Positions 1 to 10,190 of a stretch of 64,000 nucleotides of DNA are shown here, piece after piece. Both the position numbers and the translations under genes were made by a program. The stretch's first letter is position 1; each line of letters starts with the position of its first letter. Source of the stretch: Tuctoria greenei (taxonomy: Eukaryota > Streptophyta > Magnoliopsida > Poales > Poaceae). Below the pieces are notes generated by a model that made no database searches, was not told where the DNA came from, and saw only the letters and a program-made list of their open reading frames with translations. The stretch covers positions 250,571,097-250,635,096 of the forward strand of contig JAYESD010000001.1 in NCBI GenBank assembly GCA_036927565.1, in the 5' to 3' direction.

Positions 1-1
1 A

Positions 2-3000
2 GTGTCGGCCTTGGAGCAGCTCCATGCACTTGCAGCGGGGAGGGCCTCGGCTCCGGGAGGCCCGAAGGAGAGTCGACCAGAACAGGGTCCGGCGCAGCTG
101 GCCTCCACTTCTGCACCCCGTGTGCAACCAGCCACCGCCGACGTCCCAGTAAAGGTCGTCAGGATTGGTTCTGAGGCTGCCCAGACAACCCGTATCGCGG
201 GGAACCTGGACAGCAAATAGGAGCTCGCGCTCGTCACCTTCCTCCGGGACAATGTCGATGTGTTTGCATGGCAACCATCACAAATGCCCAGGATCCCTAG
301 GGAGGTGATTGAGCACCATCTGAAGATCTACCTTGACGCCCGACCGGTGCAACAGAAGCCCATGAAACAGTCCATCGAGCGGTAGAACTTCATCCGTGAA
401 GAAATCAAGAAGCTGCTTGATGCTGGTTTCATCTGGGAGGTCCACCACCCACGGTGGTTGGCCAATCCTGTTGTCGTCCCCAAGGCTAGCGGGAAATTCC
501 GGATGTGCATCGACTACACTAACCTGAATAAGGCATGCCCAAAGGATCCATTCCCTTTTACTAGGATAGATCAAATAGTAGACTCAACATGAGGCTGTCA
601 TCTTCTGTGTTTCCTAGATGCGTATTCCGGTTTCCACCAAATACCAATGTCTAGGGAAGATGAGGAACACACTGCTTTCATAACAGTAGATGGCCTGTAT
701 TGTTATGTCTCCATGCCTTATGGACTCAAGAATGCTCTCCCCACCTTTGTGCGTGTAATGCATAAGACATTTGGGGACCTCATTAGAGATCTGGTAGAAG
801 TGTATGTCGATGACATCGTGGTAAAAATTAGAACCCGCACATCCTTATTAGACGACCTGGCCCAGGTCTTCAGCAAGTTGCGCACGACGCGCACGATGCT
901 GAACCCAGACAAGTGCGTCTTTGGGGTTTCAGCAGGGAAGCTCCTTGGTTTCTTGGTATCACACCGAGGAATTGAAGCTAACCCAGAGAAGATCAAGGCG
1001 ATAGAGCTGATGCGGCCGCCGACCCGCATCAAGGATGTGCAGAAGCTTGCAGGGTGTTTGGCGGCCCTTAGCTGGTTCATCTCAAGACTGGCTGAGCGAG
1101 CGCTCCCCTTCTTCAAGATTCTACGGAAGTCAGGTCCATTTGTGTAGACCGAGGAAGCGGAAGCGGTGTTCCAGGAACTCAAGAAGCACCTGACGACGCT
1201 CTCCATCATGGTCGCGCCGGAGCCCGGCGAACCACTCCTGCTCTACATCACCGCAACAACGGAGGTGGTCAGCATGGTCTTGGTTGCAGAGCGGCCGGAG
1301 CTGCCGCCGCAGCAAGCACCCGAGGGAGCCTCCGGGGAGGAAGCTGAGCCTCAGGGCCTGCATCCAGCAGAGGATCCCCTTGTTGTGTGCTCTAGTGACC
1401 AAGATCCCTCTGGGTCCCAGCCCCCGGAGGTCCGTTTAGACCCTGGGAGCCACGTTCCCCAGGATGCAGACGCATTGCAAGGAGCCCCGAACCCCCCAGG
1501 GAGGGTTCGTACCTCCCAATGACCTGTCTACTACATCAGTGAGGTCCTCCATGAAGCAAAAACAAGATACTTGGAGGTACACAAACTGCTGTATGCATTT
1601 CTCATAGAGTCGAGGAAGCTCCGGCATTACTTCCAGGCTCACCGGGTTTCAGTGGTAACCTCCTTCCCACTAAAAACCGTGCTCCACAGCCCCAACTCGA
1701 CTGGCAACATTGCCAAGTGGGCAGCGGAGCTGGCAGAGTTCGAGCTGGAGTTCCTACCTCGACATGCAGTCAAGAGCCAAGCACTGGCGGACTTCTTGGC
1801 AGAATGGACTCCATCGCCAAGCAACCCAGGGGGCCCGAACAACGGAGAAACGGTGCCCAAGGCTCAAGTTTTCACCAAAACTCCCTGTACGCTCTACTTC
1901 AACGGCTCCTCGCGGAAGCAGGGGGCCGGGGCCGGGGTCCTGCTCCTCACTTCGACTGGGGAGCAGTTCAAGTACATGCTGCGCCTCGACTTCAAGGCGA
2001 CAAACAACATGGAAGAATACGAAGCCCTTATCTTCGGGCTACCAGGCGCCCAAGATCCAGAGGCTCAAGTAAGTCCCGATGCATGGATCTCGGAGGTCCG
2101 GGACTACTTGAAAGACAACATCCTTCCCGAAGAACATGCCCTGGCAGAAAGGATAGTCCGCATGGCTAAGAGGTACACGCTGGTGGAAGGGGATCTCTAC
2201 CGGCGTGGCGCCAACGACATCTTGCTGCGTTGCATTACCCGGGAGGAGGGCTGCGACTTGCTCGCAGATATCCATGGAGGCGAGTGTGGGAACCACGCGT
2301 CATCCCGCACGCTGGTCGGAAAAGCCTTTCGGCATGACTGTTACTGGCCGACAGCACTCCAGGATGCCGCCGAGATGGTCAGGAGATGCAAGGCATGCCA
2401 GTTCCATGCCAAGCAGATCCACACACCAGCTCAGGCGCTGCAGATGATCCCACCCTCATGGCCATTCGCTGTATGGGGGTTGGACATCCTGGGACCCTTT
2501 CCCAGAGCCGTCGGAGGATTCCGGCACCTCTACATCGCCGTAGACAAGTTCACCAAGTGACCGGAAGCCACCCCAGTCATCACCATCAACAAGCAGTCAG
2601 CAGTCAAATTCATCAAGTCGATCGTCTGCCGGTTCGGGGTCCCGAACAGATTCATCACTGATAATGGGACCCAGTTCACAAGCACATCGTTCCAGGAATA
2701 CTACGAGGACCTTGGGATCCAAGTCTGTTATGCATCTGTCAATCATCTAGAGAGCAATGGACAGGTCGAGAGGGCCAATGCAGAGATCCTCAAGGGCCTC
2801 AAGACTCGCACATTCTCACACCTTGAGAAGCATGGTGCAAACTGGGTAGACGAGCTTCTGTGTGCACTGTGGGCTAGCCGGACATCAACCAGCCGGGCCA
2901 CGGGGGAAACACCTTTCTTCCTGGTGTACGGGGCAAAGGCCGTCCTCCCCCCAGCAATTACCAGGGGCTCCCCCCGTGTCCAGGTGTACGACGAAGCCGC

Positions 3001-3319
3001 GCAGGACCAGCTCCGGCGTGAAGACGTGGACCTCGTCGATGAGGGACGAGTAAGAGCGGCTCTCCGAAATGCACAGTACAGGCAGACGCTCCGACGCTAC
3101 CACCAGAGGACCGTGCGGAGTAGGGAGCTAAAGGTAGACGACCTGGTGCTGCGTCGCATACTCTCCCGGAAAGGGGCTAACAAACTCTCCCCCAGATGGG
3201 AGGGCCCCTTCTGGGTTACGGAGGTATGCCGCCCTGGGTGCGTCCGCCTAGCTACGGAGGATGGAGAGCGACCGCCCAACCCCTGGAACATCGAGCACCT
3301 GCATAAGTTCTACCCCTAG
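2..3319 (+). pseudogene. pol: Tat-1 pol (PR linker-RT-RNase H-integrase), degenerate
   Basis: One reading frame runs the whole length with no net frameshift. RT spans about 221-1140 and includes the YVDDIVV catalytic motif near 810 and FGVSAGKLLGFLVSHRGI. RNase H follows (about 1166-1800), then the start of an archaeal-type RNase H (LYFNGSS near 1890). Integrase follows with its zinc-binding H2C2 region (about 2250-2410), catalytic core (WGLDILGPF near 2475, TDNGTQFTS near 2660) and C-terminal domain ending NIEHLHKFYP at 3319. In-frame stops are at 218, 383, 590, 1145, 1520 and 2558. The first is shared by the other three Tat elements; the rest look like private nonsense mutations. The second RNase H is cut short by an in-frame deletion near 2040 relative to Tat-4. 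Not functional as it stands. Confidence 0.93.
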
Positions 3320-3412
3320 ACCAGCGTTAGGACAATTTTCTTTCATTGAAAAAAGGTACATGGTTCCTAGGAACGGTACTTAGGGCAACTAAGGCTCCGC
3401 GTGCGAGGCTCT

Positions 3413-3461
3413 GAGTGCACATTTCGCTTAGCCTGGTCCGGAACCCTAAGTAGGTGCACTC
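3413..3461 (+). other. Tat hairpin, copy 1 (Tat-1)
   Basis: An 8-bp outer stem GAGTGCAC / GTGCACTC encloses an inner stem CTTAG / CTAAG and a 14-nt loop CCTGGTCCGGAACC. The same architecture occurs downstream of pol in Tat-2, Tat-3 and Tat-4, with different outer-stem bases that still pair. It lies about 95 bp after the pol stop. The function is unknown. Confidence 0.75.
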
Positions 3462-3806
3462 GACTTCCTTTGTCGCCCGAGCCGGGTCGTTCCCCTTGTA
3501 AAACCTGTCCCATCTTATGGGAGACCGCAATGAAAGATTGTTGTCCTACCCTGTATAGGGTTCCTCATTCAAAAAATTATCTTTAATTTTTTATGATATT
3601 GCTATACGTTTGCTGTAGCTCGTGATCTATCATGAGCGTTGTCATTTTTCCCTGCTCTAGCAATAGTGGGAGCCTTGCTGTCTGGTTGCAGGTGGGGTAG
3701 CTTGAGGTACCTGCAATGTGCCTGGGGCCTCAGATGTTCCCATACTCGGGGGTAAGTGTCTCTAGATGGTCTCCCCCGGTAAAAGCTTATGCCAAGAGGG
3801 AGGTCC

Positions 3807-3856
3807 AGGGGCACAACCTTCTTAGCCTAGTCCTGTATCCTAAGCCTGTGCGCCCT
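3807..3856 (+). other. Tat hairpin, copy 2 (Tat-1)
   Basis: A second copy lies about 390 bp after the first: CTTAG (3821-3825), a loop starting CCTAGTCC, CTAAG (3840-3844), and outer arms AGGGGCACA (3807-3815) and TGTGCGCCCT (3847-3856) that pair with one bulge. The bases between the two copies (3462-3806) hold nothing else I can recognise. Confidence 0.7.
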
Positions 3857-4106
3857 GCCTCCCCAGCGCTACAGCTGAGTACTGGGGGCCAGATGGACCA
3901 CCCTTAAGTAGTATGAATAGCGAGCCCTAGGTGCAGACGCACTGAATTACTAAAGCCCCATGAGTGAGCCCAAGATCGTAAGTCAAGCGACACTAAAAAG
4001 GAGCAGGGAAACAATGACCAACGGACAGAATTACTTCTCCTGTTTTTTGATCTATATGCAGGTCTTCAAGGAGTTACCCGGCGATAACCGTCAGAGTACC
4101 CACGAG

Positions 4107-4456
4107 GATGGTGGGCACCGCCGGACCGAAGCTCCGGTGGCACCCCCAGGGGGCCCGCCACCGAAGTTTCACCAAAGATGGTGGGCACCGCCGGGCTGAG
4201 GCTCCGGTGGCACCCCCAGGGGGCCTGCCATCGACGTTTCACCAAAGATGGTGGGCACCGCCGGGCTTAGGCTCTGGTGGCACCCCCACGGGCCCTGCCA
4301 TCGACGCTTCACCAGAGATGGTGGGCACCGCCGGACCGAAGCTCCGGTGGTACCCCCAGGGGGCCCGCCGTCGACGTTTCACAGAAGATGGTGGGCACCG
4401 CCGGACCGAAGCTCCGGCGTCACCCCCAGGGGGCCTGCCATCAACGACCCTGCATA
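4107..4456 (+). repeat. Tandem array, 5 x 70 bp (Tat-1)
   Basis: Units begin GATGGTGGGCACCG at 4107, 4177, 4247, 4317 and 4387, an exact 70-bp period. Each unit contains a self-complementary stretch around CACCG...CGGTG and a run of C followed by G. The array lies between the pol hairpins and the 3' end of the antisense gene, the same place as the arrays in the other three Tat elements. Open frames across it are a by-product of a GC-rich repeat. 4457-4765 shows nothing recognisable. Confidence 0.92.
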
Positions 4457-4765
4457 CTCAGCTACGGCAATGCTACCTACGCATCCTAGGCTCCCCTGCA
4501 ACCGTCCTCCCTAAGTCCTAAGTGTTGACGGCTGTGCCCACAACAACTGGCCACACCTGTCAGGGGGCCACACTCCGGGGGACGGCAAGTCCTGGAAGCT
4601 AAGGAGCAACAAGCAACCAGAAGATATTGCTGGAAATAAAAGCATGCTGAGTATAAGAGGCAACACATGCATATTTTTTGTTCCAAAATAAAAAGTTTGC
4701 CACCAAAAGCAACCAGAGACAAAAGCTAAAAGAAACACAAAACATAAACAACGCATGGGGAGCCC

Positions 4766-7700
4766 TCAGTCGCTCCGCTGGAACCTTGAGGTGATGACCG
4801 CCACCGCATCCGAGACTTCAGACTTGGCGGCCTCTTCCCTCTCGGTGATGGGCCCCTCGAGGACCGGCTGCAGAGAGACGTCGGGGTACCAGCTCCGGTA
4901 GCAGGACAGGATGTGCGTCGCCACCTCCTTCACCAGCAGCCTCCCCTCTGCCTCCAGCTGGTTGTCGATGATGGCCCCCAGCGAACGCATCCTCGAGCTG
5001 GTGGAGTCAAGGGCAAGGAACACCTGACTCACCTCCTGCGCTGGTTCCCCCACGTGCACCGGGCTGAAGCCGAGCGACACCAGAGCCGAGTCGGCACCAC
5101 CAAGGAACTCCTAGACCTTCCGGGCCTCAGCAGAGCGCGACGCCCGGAGCTCCTGCACCTCCTGCTGGGCCGCTGCCAACACCCGGGGGCCACCGTCCAG
5201 GAACCGCTTCTCCTTGGCCGCCAGGGCCCCCTCGCGCTCGCTGACTTCCCTCTTGCGGCGGCTCAAGTCACCCTCCTTGAGGGCGACGTTGAACTCGCGA
5301 TCCAGGAGGGCCTGGTGCTTGGCAAGCTGGGCTTGCTCCGCCTCAGCCAGGGCAGCATCCCGACGGTCTAGCTCGGCGGCGCGAACCCTCGCCCCTTCCT
5401 GCTGGAGGACGAGCCAGCGAGAGGTCTCCTCCACCTCAGCCTGCTTCGTCGCCAACTCCTGCTCCCGTTCGGCAAGAGCAGCTTCCCGGCGAGACAGCAG
5501 TTGCTGAAGGTCCTCGCAGGACTGGAGGCGGGAGCTGGCCTTAGCGTGGATAGCCGTGGCGTTCGCCTTCAGCTTTTGGGTGATGGCGTACAGTTGAGCG
5601 ATGAGCTCGCGCTCCTGCTCGAGGATCTTCATCTCCTCCCAAACAACCGCCTCCCGCTGAGCCGCTCGACTCTTCGCCAGCCGGGTCCGAGCCTCCAGGG
5701 TCCTCGCCCATTCCTGGAGCTGGTCATCCTCGTCTTCAAGCCGCCCTTTCTCCCGCGCGAGGGCTGCCTGAGCCTGCCGGAAGCCAGAGTAGGCCACGGC
5801 CATGGCCTCAGATAGGGGGAGGGGCTCCACCGTAGCAGCGGGTCCCTGCCTCCCCACTTCTTCAATATCATCCTCCATTTGGAGGACCACTGGGGAGACA
5901 GGGACCAGAGCTCCCCTAATCAGAGAAGGCGGGGGGGGGGGGGGGGGCACCGCCGGAAGCAGGCGCGTCGCCCCCAAGGGCCCCCTCCCCGGCGGCGGCA
6001 CCCGGGGCAGTGGCGCTAGCCGACGTAGTAGTGTCGGACGGCACGGCGGCGTCGGCTGGCACGGAGTAGCCGGTGGATGCGGAGTCGTTGGCGGGCGCAG
6101 CAACAGTCGCTGGCACGTGCGGCTGGGCTTCAGCAGCCGCTGTAGGGGTCTCAGGCACGGAGGCCCAGGGCACCTCGGCGGCAGCAGCCCGGTGCATCGG
6201 AGCGGGGCCCGAGGCTACAGAGGAGCCCCGCGAGTCGGCTGGAGCGGCATACCCCCCAGCAGAAGGGCCCGCGGGCGGAGAAGGAGTAGCTGTAGTGGTG
6301 CTAAAATCAAGCAAACCCAGATCATAAGAAAATGATAGGGTAAGTGCACAACAGAGAGCACCCAAAATAAAATCTATGCCGACTTACCGTGGGATGTTGA
6401 AGTTCCACCACTTCTCGAAAGGGTTGGGGGGGGGGGGTTCGGACCTCCCGAACCTGCGGCGGGGGCCACTGAGTATGCTGGGGGCCCCTGTGGTGGAGGA
6501 GTCGGCAGCACCCCCGAAGTCGGGCGCTCCTCCGAATGGCGAGGGAACGCTGGGGTCCCGTCGGCATTGAGGAGCCTCCCCCTCTTGCGCATCGAGGACT
6601 CGGGCGGCAGAGTGGCGCCATCGGCGCCCCCTGTCGATGAATGCAATAGGGCTCCGGCGTCCTGGCGAGGAGCGGAGGGGGTCAACGGCGACGACCGGGC
6701 GCGCTTCTTGGGGGTCATGTCCGACACCGGAACCGGTGCTTTCCCTTTCCCCTTGTCAACAGAGGAGTCATAGCCTCCCCATTGATGGTGCAGGGGCCCG
6801 TCTGAGGCATCGTCGCTTGAAGGATCTTCGTCGCTTGAGGGAGCCCCGCATCCCTCAGCATCGTCGATGATGCTGACCCCCCGGAACGGGTCCCCGATCT
6901 GGCGCTGCGCCAGCCCAGACTCGTCGAGTGTCGGCATCGTCTTCAGCAGCTGCCTCCTCAGCTCGGAGTCTGAGCACAAGGGGCGGCAGGCCGTCGGAAG
7001 AGCCAACTCCTCGGGGGAGATGTCATCGGGGAGGACCCAGGTCAACATGTTGTGCAGCTGCTGCTCGCCCAGGTTGGAGTCGGGGCCGGTCTCGAGCCGA
7101 GTGCAGTCCGATAGGCCGGTGAACATCCACGCCGGGCGGATGCGGCGCTGGAGCAGAGCTATGCGGCGGGACATGAAGTCCCTCAGCACCATGGCAGACG
7201 ACAGCTCGTGGTCTGCCAGCATCTGGATCCTCTCCAACACCGGGTTGAATGCCTCCTCCAGCTCTGGGCGCTCCTCCCAGAATGACCACTCAGAGTAGGG
7301 GATCATGGTGGGGAGGCACATCCGGTCGTGGGCTTCGACCTTGGCGATCATCCAATCTTCGCGCCACTGCTCCCATCGTGCAGAGTTGAAGGAAGCAATG
7401 TACCTCGTGGGGACCTTGGTGCGGTGCTGGAAGTAGTAGGCTCCGAGGTGCTCCTTCGAGCTTCTGCCGGTGGCCCTCAGTACAAAAAAGTACCTGAAGA
7501 GCTTCACCGACGGCATCACCCCCACGAACATCTCGCAGAGGTGAGCGAAGACCGCCAGCATGGCGATCGAGTTCGGCGCGAGGAGGTGGAGTTGGAGGCC
7601 CAAGGTCTCCAGGAGCATGACCAGGAAGGCGGATGCAGGCGGGACAAAGCCGGCCAACACGTACGACGAAAATAGCACCATCTCCCCGGCGGAGAGGCTC

Positions 7701-7822
7701 AGCGGCAGCCTCCCGGGACGGAGCCACTTCTCCTGCTCAGGAGCGTGCCAGCTGAGAAGCTGACGCATGGGGGCCAGGTTAGCAGACCTGGATAGCCGAG
7801 ACTTGGGCAGGATGCTCGCCAT
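4766..7822 (-). pseudogene. Tat-1 antisense gene: putative gypsy-type transposon domain plus coiled coil, two exons
   Basis: Exon 1 runs from the ATG at 7822 (MASILPKSRL...) to 6388. It encodes about 300 residues resembling the plant 'putative gypsy type transposon' domain (Pfam PF04195, from memory), followed by a Lys/Arg-Ser-Pro-rich linker with basic clusters that could be nuclear localisation signals. A consensus donor G/GTAAGT starts a 98-nt intron (6387-6290) ending CTACAG; this choice keeps the frame. Exon 2 encodes an Ala/Pro-rich stretch, then about 250 residues of Glu/Arg/Ala-rich coiled coil, then a C-terminal block also found in Tat-4. Two breaks are visible: a 17-G run (5931-5947) where the frame changes and an in-frame TAG at 5111-5113 where Tat-4 has Trp. 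The family's biochemical role is unknown; no transposase catalytic motif is visible. Confidence 0.82.
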
Positions 7823-8349
7823 GAGGATCGAAGGAGGAGGCTCTGGAAGGGGAGATCGGGAGCTAGAGCGCAAGAACTGGGCTTGGGCAAGAAGGCACAA
7901 GCGCAAGGATGCAGAAGCGAAAGAAAGGACCCTTAGAGGGAAAGGTCACTTTTTATTCACCTCTGCAAGCCAACAGACGCATCGTGTGAATCACCGCAGC
8001 CTCAGTAGAAGAGCAGTAGACCCGCATAGGCAATGACGTGAGGGCCCGAAGCGCTCGACAAAGAAGGCGAGCCGGGTGGCTAACTATGCGGGAGGTAATT
8101 CGGCGGTTTCTGAAAAGGCAAAAGCAGCGGAAGTGCAGGAGCCATCTTGGGAACCACCGCAGTTAAAGCACGGTTAAAGGTGGAAGTCATGTCACGCGAC
8201 GCCTGTCCAGTACCTCCGCTTACTAGGAGGAGAAGCGTCGCCACAACGGCAGGGACGTGTCGCCCCAGGAACTGCCCCGAATTGGAATCAAAAGATTTGC
8301 GCGGGAAGATAAGGAAGAAGACCCCACCTGCGGTATCGACGACTCTCCC
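7823..8349. other. Spacer between Tat-1 antisense gene and PPT
   Basis: This is the likely 5' flank and leader of the antisense gene, on the minus strand. It is pyrimidine- and purine-biased and holds no ORF I can support. An A/T-rich patch near 7945-7955 (TTTTTATTC on the plus strand, GAATAAAAA on the minus) could be a weak TATA-like signal for the antisense gene, but this is a guess. Confidence 0.35.
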
Positions 8350-8369
8350 GAGGTGGGCTCGGGGGTCAC
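8350..8369 (+). other. Tat-1 polypurine tract
   Basis: A purine-rich stretch (GAGGTGGGCTCGGGGG, then TCAC) ends exactly at the TG that opens the LTR. Plus-strand DNA synthesis of LTR elements starts at such tracts. The Tat-3 and Tat-4 tracts look alike and end in CCAC. Confidence 0.7.
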
Positions 8370-8612
8370 TGTCGGTACCCTGCAGACCGGGTACCCCCAC
8401 GCACAAGGAAAAATCAGACTAAGGCTCATACACGCTCAAGCAAGGCAATACACAAAACCTCCCGTGGACGTAGGGTGTTATGCTCCGGTGGCCCGAACCA
8501 CATAAACCCTCTGTGTTTACCATCTCACTGCGCTCAATCTCCTGGGACTAGCCCTCGTGAATCCAAAGAACCTCCACGGGCTGCTCTCTAAGCAGGTCCG
8601 GGGGAAGTGTCA
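8370..8612 (+). repeat. Tat-1 3' LTR, internally deleted (243 bp)
   Basis: It starts TGTCGGTACC like the Tat-4 LTR and ends AGTGTCA. The second half (GTAGGGTGTTATGCTCCGG onward) aligns with the Tat-3 LTR (GTAGGGTGTTAC...), including the terminal GGGGGAAGTGTC. Most of U3, about 600-700 bp in the relatives, is missing, as is the G-box array seen in the Tat-2 LTR. The exact end is inferred from where the transposase frame begins. Confidence 0.72.
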
Positions 8613-9128
8613 TTTAAGACCTTCGACACTTGTATTATCCATCTTTATGGTGTCAAAAACATGATCATTCAGAATAGCGTGATGTTGCACTGCTAACTTG
8701 CACTGTTTAGTATCTGGGAATATCACACCCACATTAATACATGGATCATCAACATCATATGCAAAAACGGAGACATCATCCACATCATCCTGATCAACTA
8801 TTTCATTATCTGGATCAAATTCAGAGTCCTCATAATAGAAATCAGAGTGAGATGATGCAGCCAAATCAGTGTCATAGCTGCTATCACTTAAAGCTTTAAG
8901 TGATTCAGTGTCAGAATATGTACCCTCATCTGTTGCTCCCTCAATTATTGTATCACCAGGAGAGTTTATATTTGGTGCGGTAGTACTCAATGTCTCAACC
9001 AATCTTTCTCTCACTTTAGGATGGCATCGAAGTTTAGTAGGTGAAAATTGTAATGGCCCATCAAAATCTTTGATCTCAACATCAATGCACATAACACCAT
9101 TGTCAAGATTAAGATCAAACCAATCCAA
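8613..9128 (-). pseudogene. Mutator-like (MULE) transposase, N-terminal fragment
   Basis: A 170-residue open frame begins MDWFDLNLDN. It has an acidic Asp/Glu/Ser middle and ends in DPCINVGVIFPDTKQCKLAV...NDHVFDTIKMDNTS, which resembles the start of the MuDR DNA-binding domain of plant MULE transposases (G-x-x-F-x-x-x-K...A...Y/H...N). The frame stops at the Tat-1 LTR junction, so the DDE catalytic domain and SWIM zinc finger are missing from this window. Base composition is AT-rich, unlike the GC-rich Tat DNA on both sides. It could be a full MULE split by Tat-1. The assignment rests on motif resemblance alone. Confidence 0.55.
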
Positions 9129-10079
9129 AAGTTATTCATCAGTTTTTATTTGTACTGCAACATTGTCTGAAGTAGAACGCCACAATGTAATGTATTCTTT
9201 GAACCCCATATGCATGTGCCACCAATGTAATCTACTAAAATCAACATTCCACAATTATGTCTATCAAGAACAAATGATGATAAAGTACTTCTTCAACAAT
9301 AGCGTTTTGGTTCCCCATCCGACATAGCAAAATAAGAACCAACATTAACAACAACATTCAAATTTTGACGTGTGGACCTACAAATCGAAACACAATATAT
9401 ACAGTTTTAATTTTTAATTAACTTTAGTGTATGAATTGAATCAAATTTATGCTAAACGTATAATTGAACATGCATCATACAAATGCTATAAGCTTACCCC
9501 ACAAACTTAGTATTAGAATTCATTTTTGTTGCAAAATTTCTGCAGCTAAATCCATGATCCAAATCTGGAATAATTAGCTAAATTATTATTAACAATAGTA
9601 AAGAATTCACAATAGTAGAATTTTACTGGGTTTAGGGTAGAAAACCTGGGAGGCTCCGGAGGCGAGCGACACTTCGCGTACTGGACGGAAGGGCGGCGGC
9701 TCCCGGTCGGCTCAAACTGGGCGGGAGGCCGATGGACCTCGACTTGGGCGGAGGGCGGTGCCTTCAATGCGCGGGAGAGCAGCGGCTCCTTGATGCGCTA
9801 CGACCTGGCGGAGGGTGGCACCTCCCGATGCGCACGATGGCGGCAGCTCTTGTTGCACCGGGTGGGAGGGCGGGCGGCGGCTCCTGTTGCGCCAGGCAGG
9901 AGGGCGGGCGGCGGCTCCCGAGTCCCGACGCCTCGGGTGCAGGGCGGCAGGTGATGTGGTCCCCTGCCCTATGAACAAAACCCTTTTGTTAATTAAAGGT
10001 TATTTTAGTCTTTTTTTATTTTTCCAAATGTTTATTTTATTTATTTAAATCATTTAATCATGTCCAGACTAACGGTGTT
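9129..10079. other. AT-rich intergenic DNA with a GC-rich island
   Basis: 9129-9640 is AT-rich and may be 5' sequence of the MULE transposase gene. 9640-9960 is a GC-rich island with short repeats of the type GGCGGCGGCTCC, which looks like a captured promoter or exon fragment or a degraded minisatellite. No start-to-stop gene is supported. Confidence 0.4.
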
Positions 10080-10190
10080 AAAAGCAGGGGTAAACTATGA
10101 CTTCGTTTTAGAAAAGAAGGGTAAATTCACAAACTACCAATTTGGGGGGTAAAATTACAATTGAAGCTCAAAACAGGGGTAAAATCACAA
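10080..10190. repeat. Four copies of a GGGGTAAA-type motif
   Basis: GGGTAAA followed by A/T-rich sequence recurs near 10087, 10118, 10146 and 10176 within about 100 bp. Repeated short motifs of this kind are common in the terminal regions of plant DNA transposons. No matching inverted copy was found nearby, so no element end is called. Confidence 0.4.

Larger units (their letters stand above)
1..8612 (+). mobile_element. Tat-1: Tat-lineage Ty3/gypsy retrotransposon, 5' end outside window
   Basis: The window opens inside the protease-RT linker of a Ty3/gypsy element. Reading right there follow RT, RNase H, a shortened second RNase H, integrase, two hairpins, a five-copy 70-bp array, an antisense two-exon gene, a purine tract and a short LTR. 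This order (pol, array, antisense gene, LTR) is typical of the grass Tat lineage (RIRE2/Grande-like). The 5' LTR, gag and most of the protease lie left of position 1, so the target duplication cannot be checked. The right end at 8612 abuts a Mutator-like transposase reading frame, suggesting insertion into that older element. Pol has six in-frame stops, so the copy is defective. Confidence 0.9.

Noticed and set aside
4108..4521. Overlapping open frames with repeated MVGTAGPKLRWHPQG-type peptides
   Set aside because: All three frames stay open because the 70-bp repeat lacks stops. This is not evidence of a repeat protein.
9640..9974. GC-rich island as a possible host gene exon
   Set aside because: Short direct repeats explain the open frames. 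No conserved domain, start context or splice sites could be supported.
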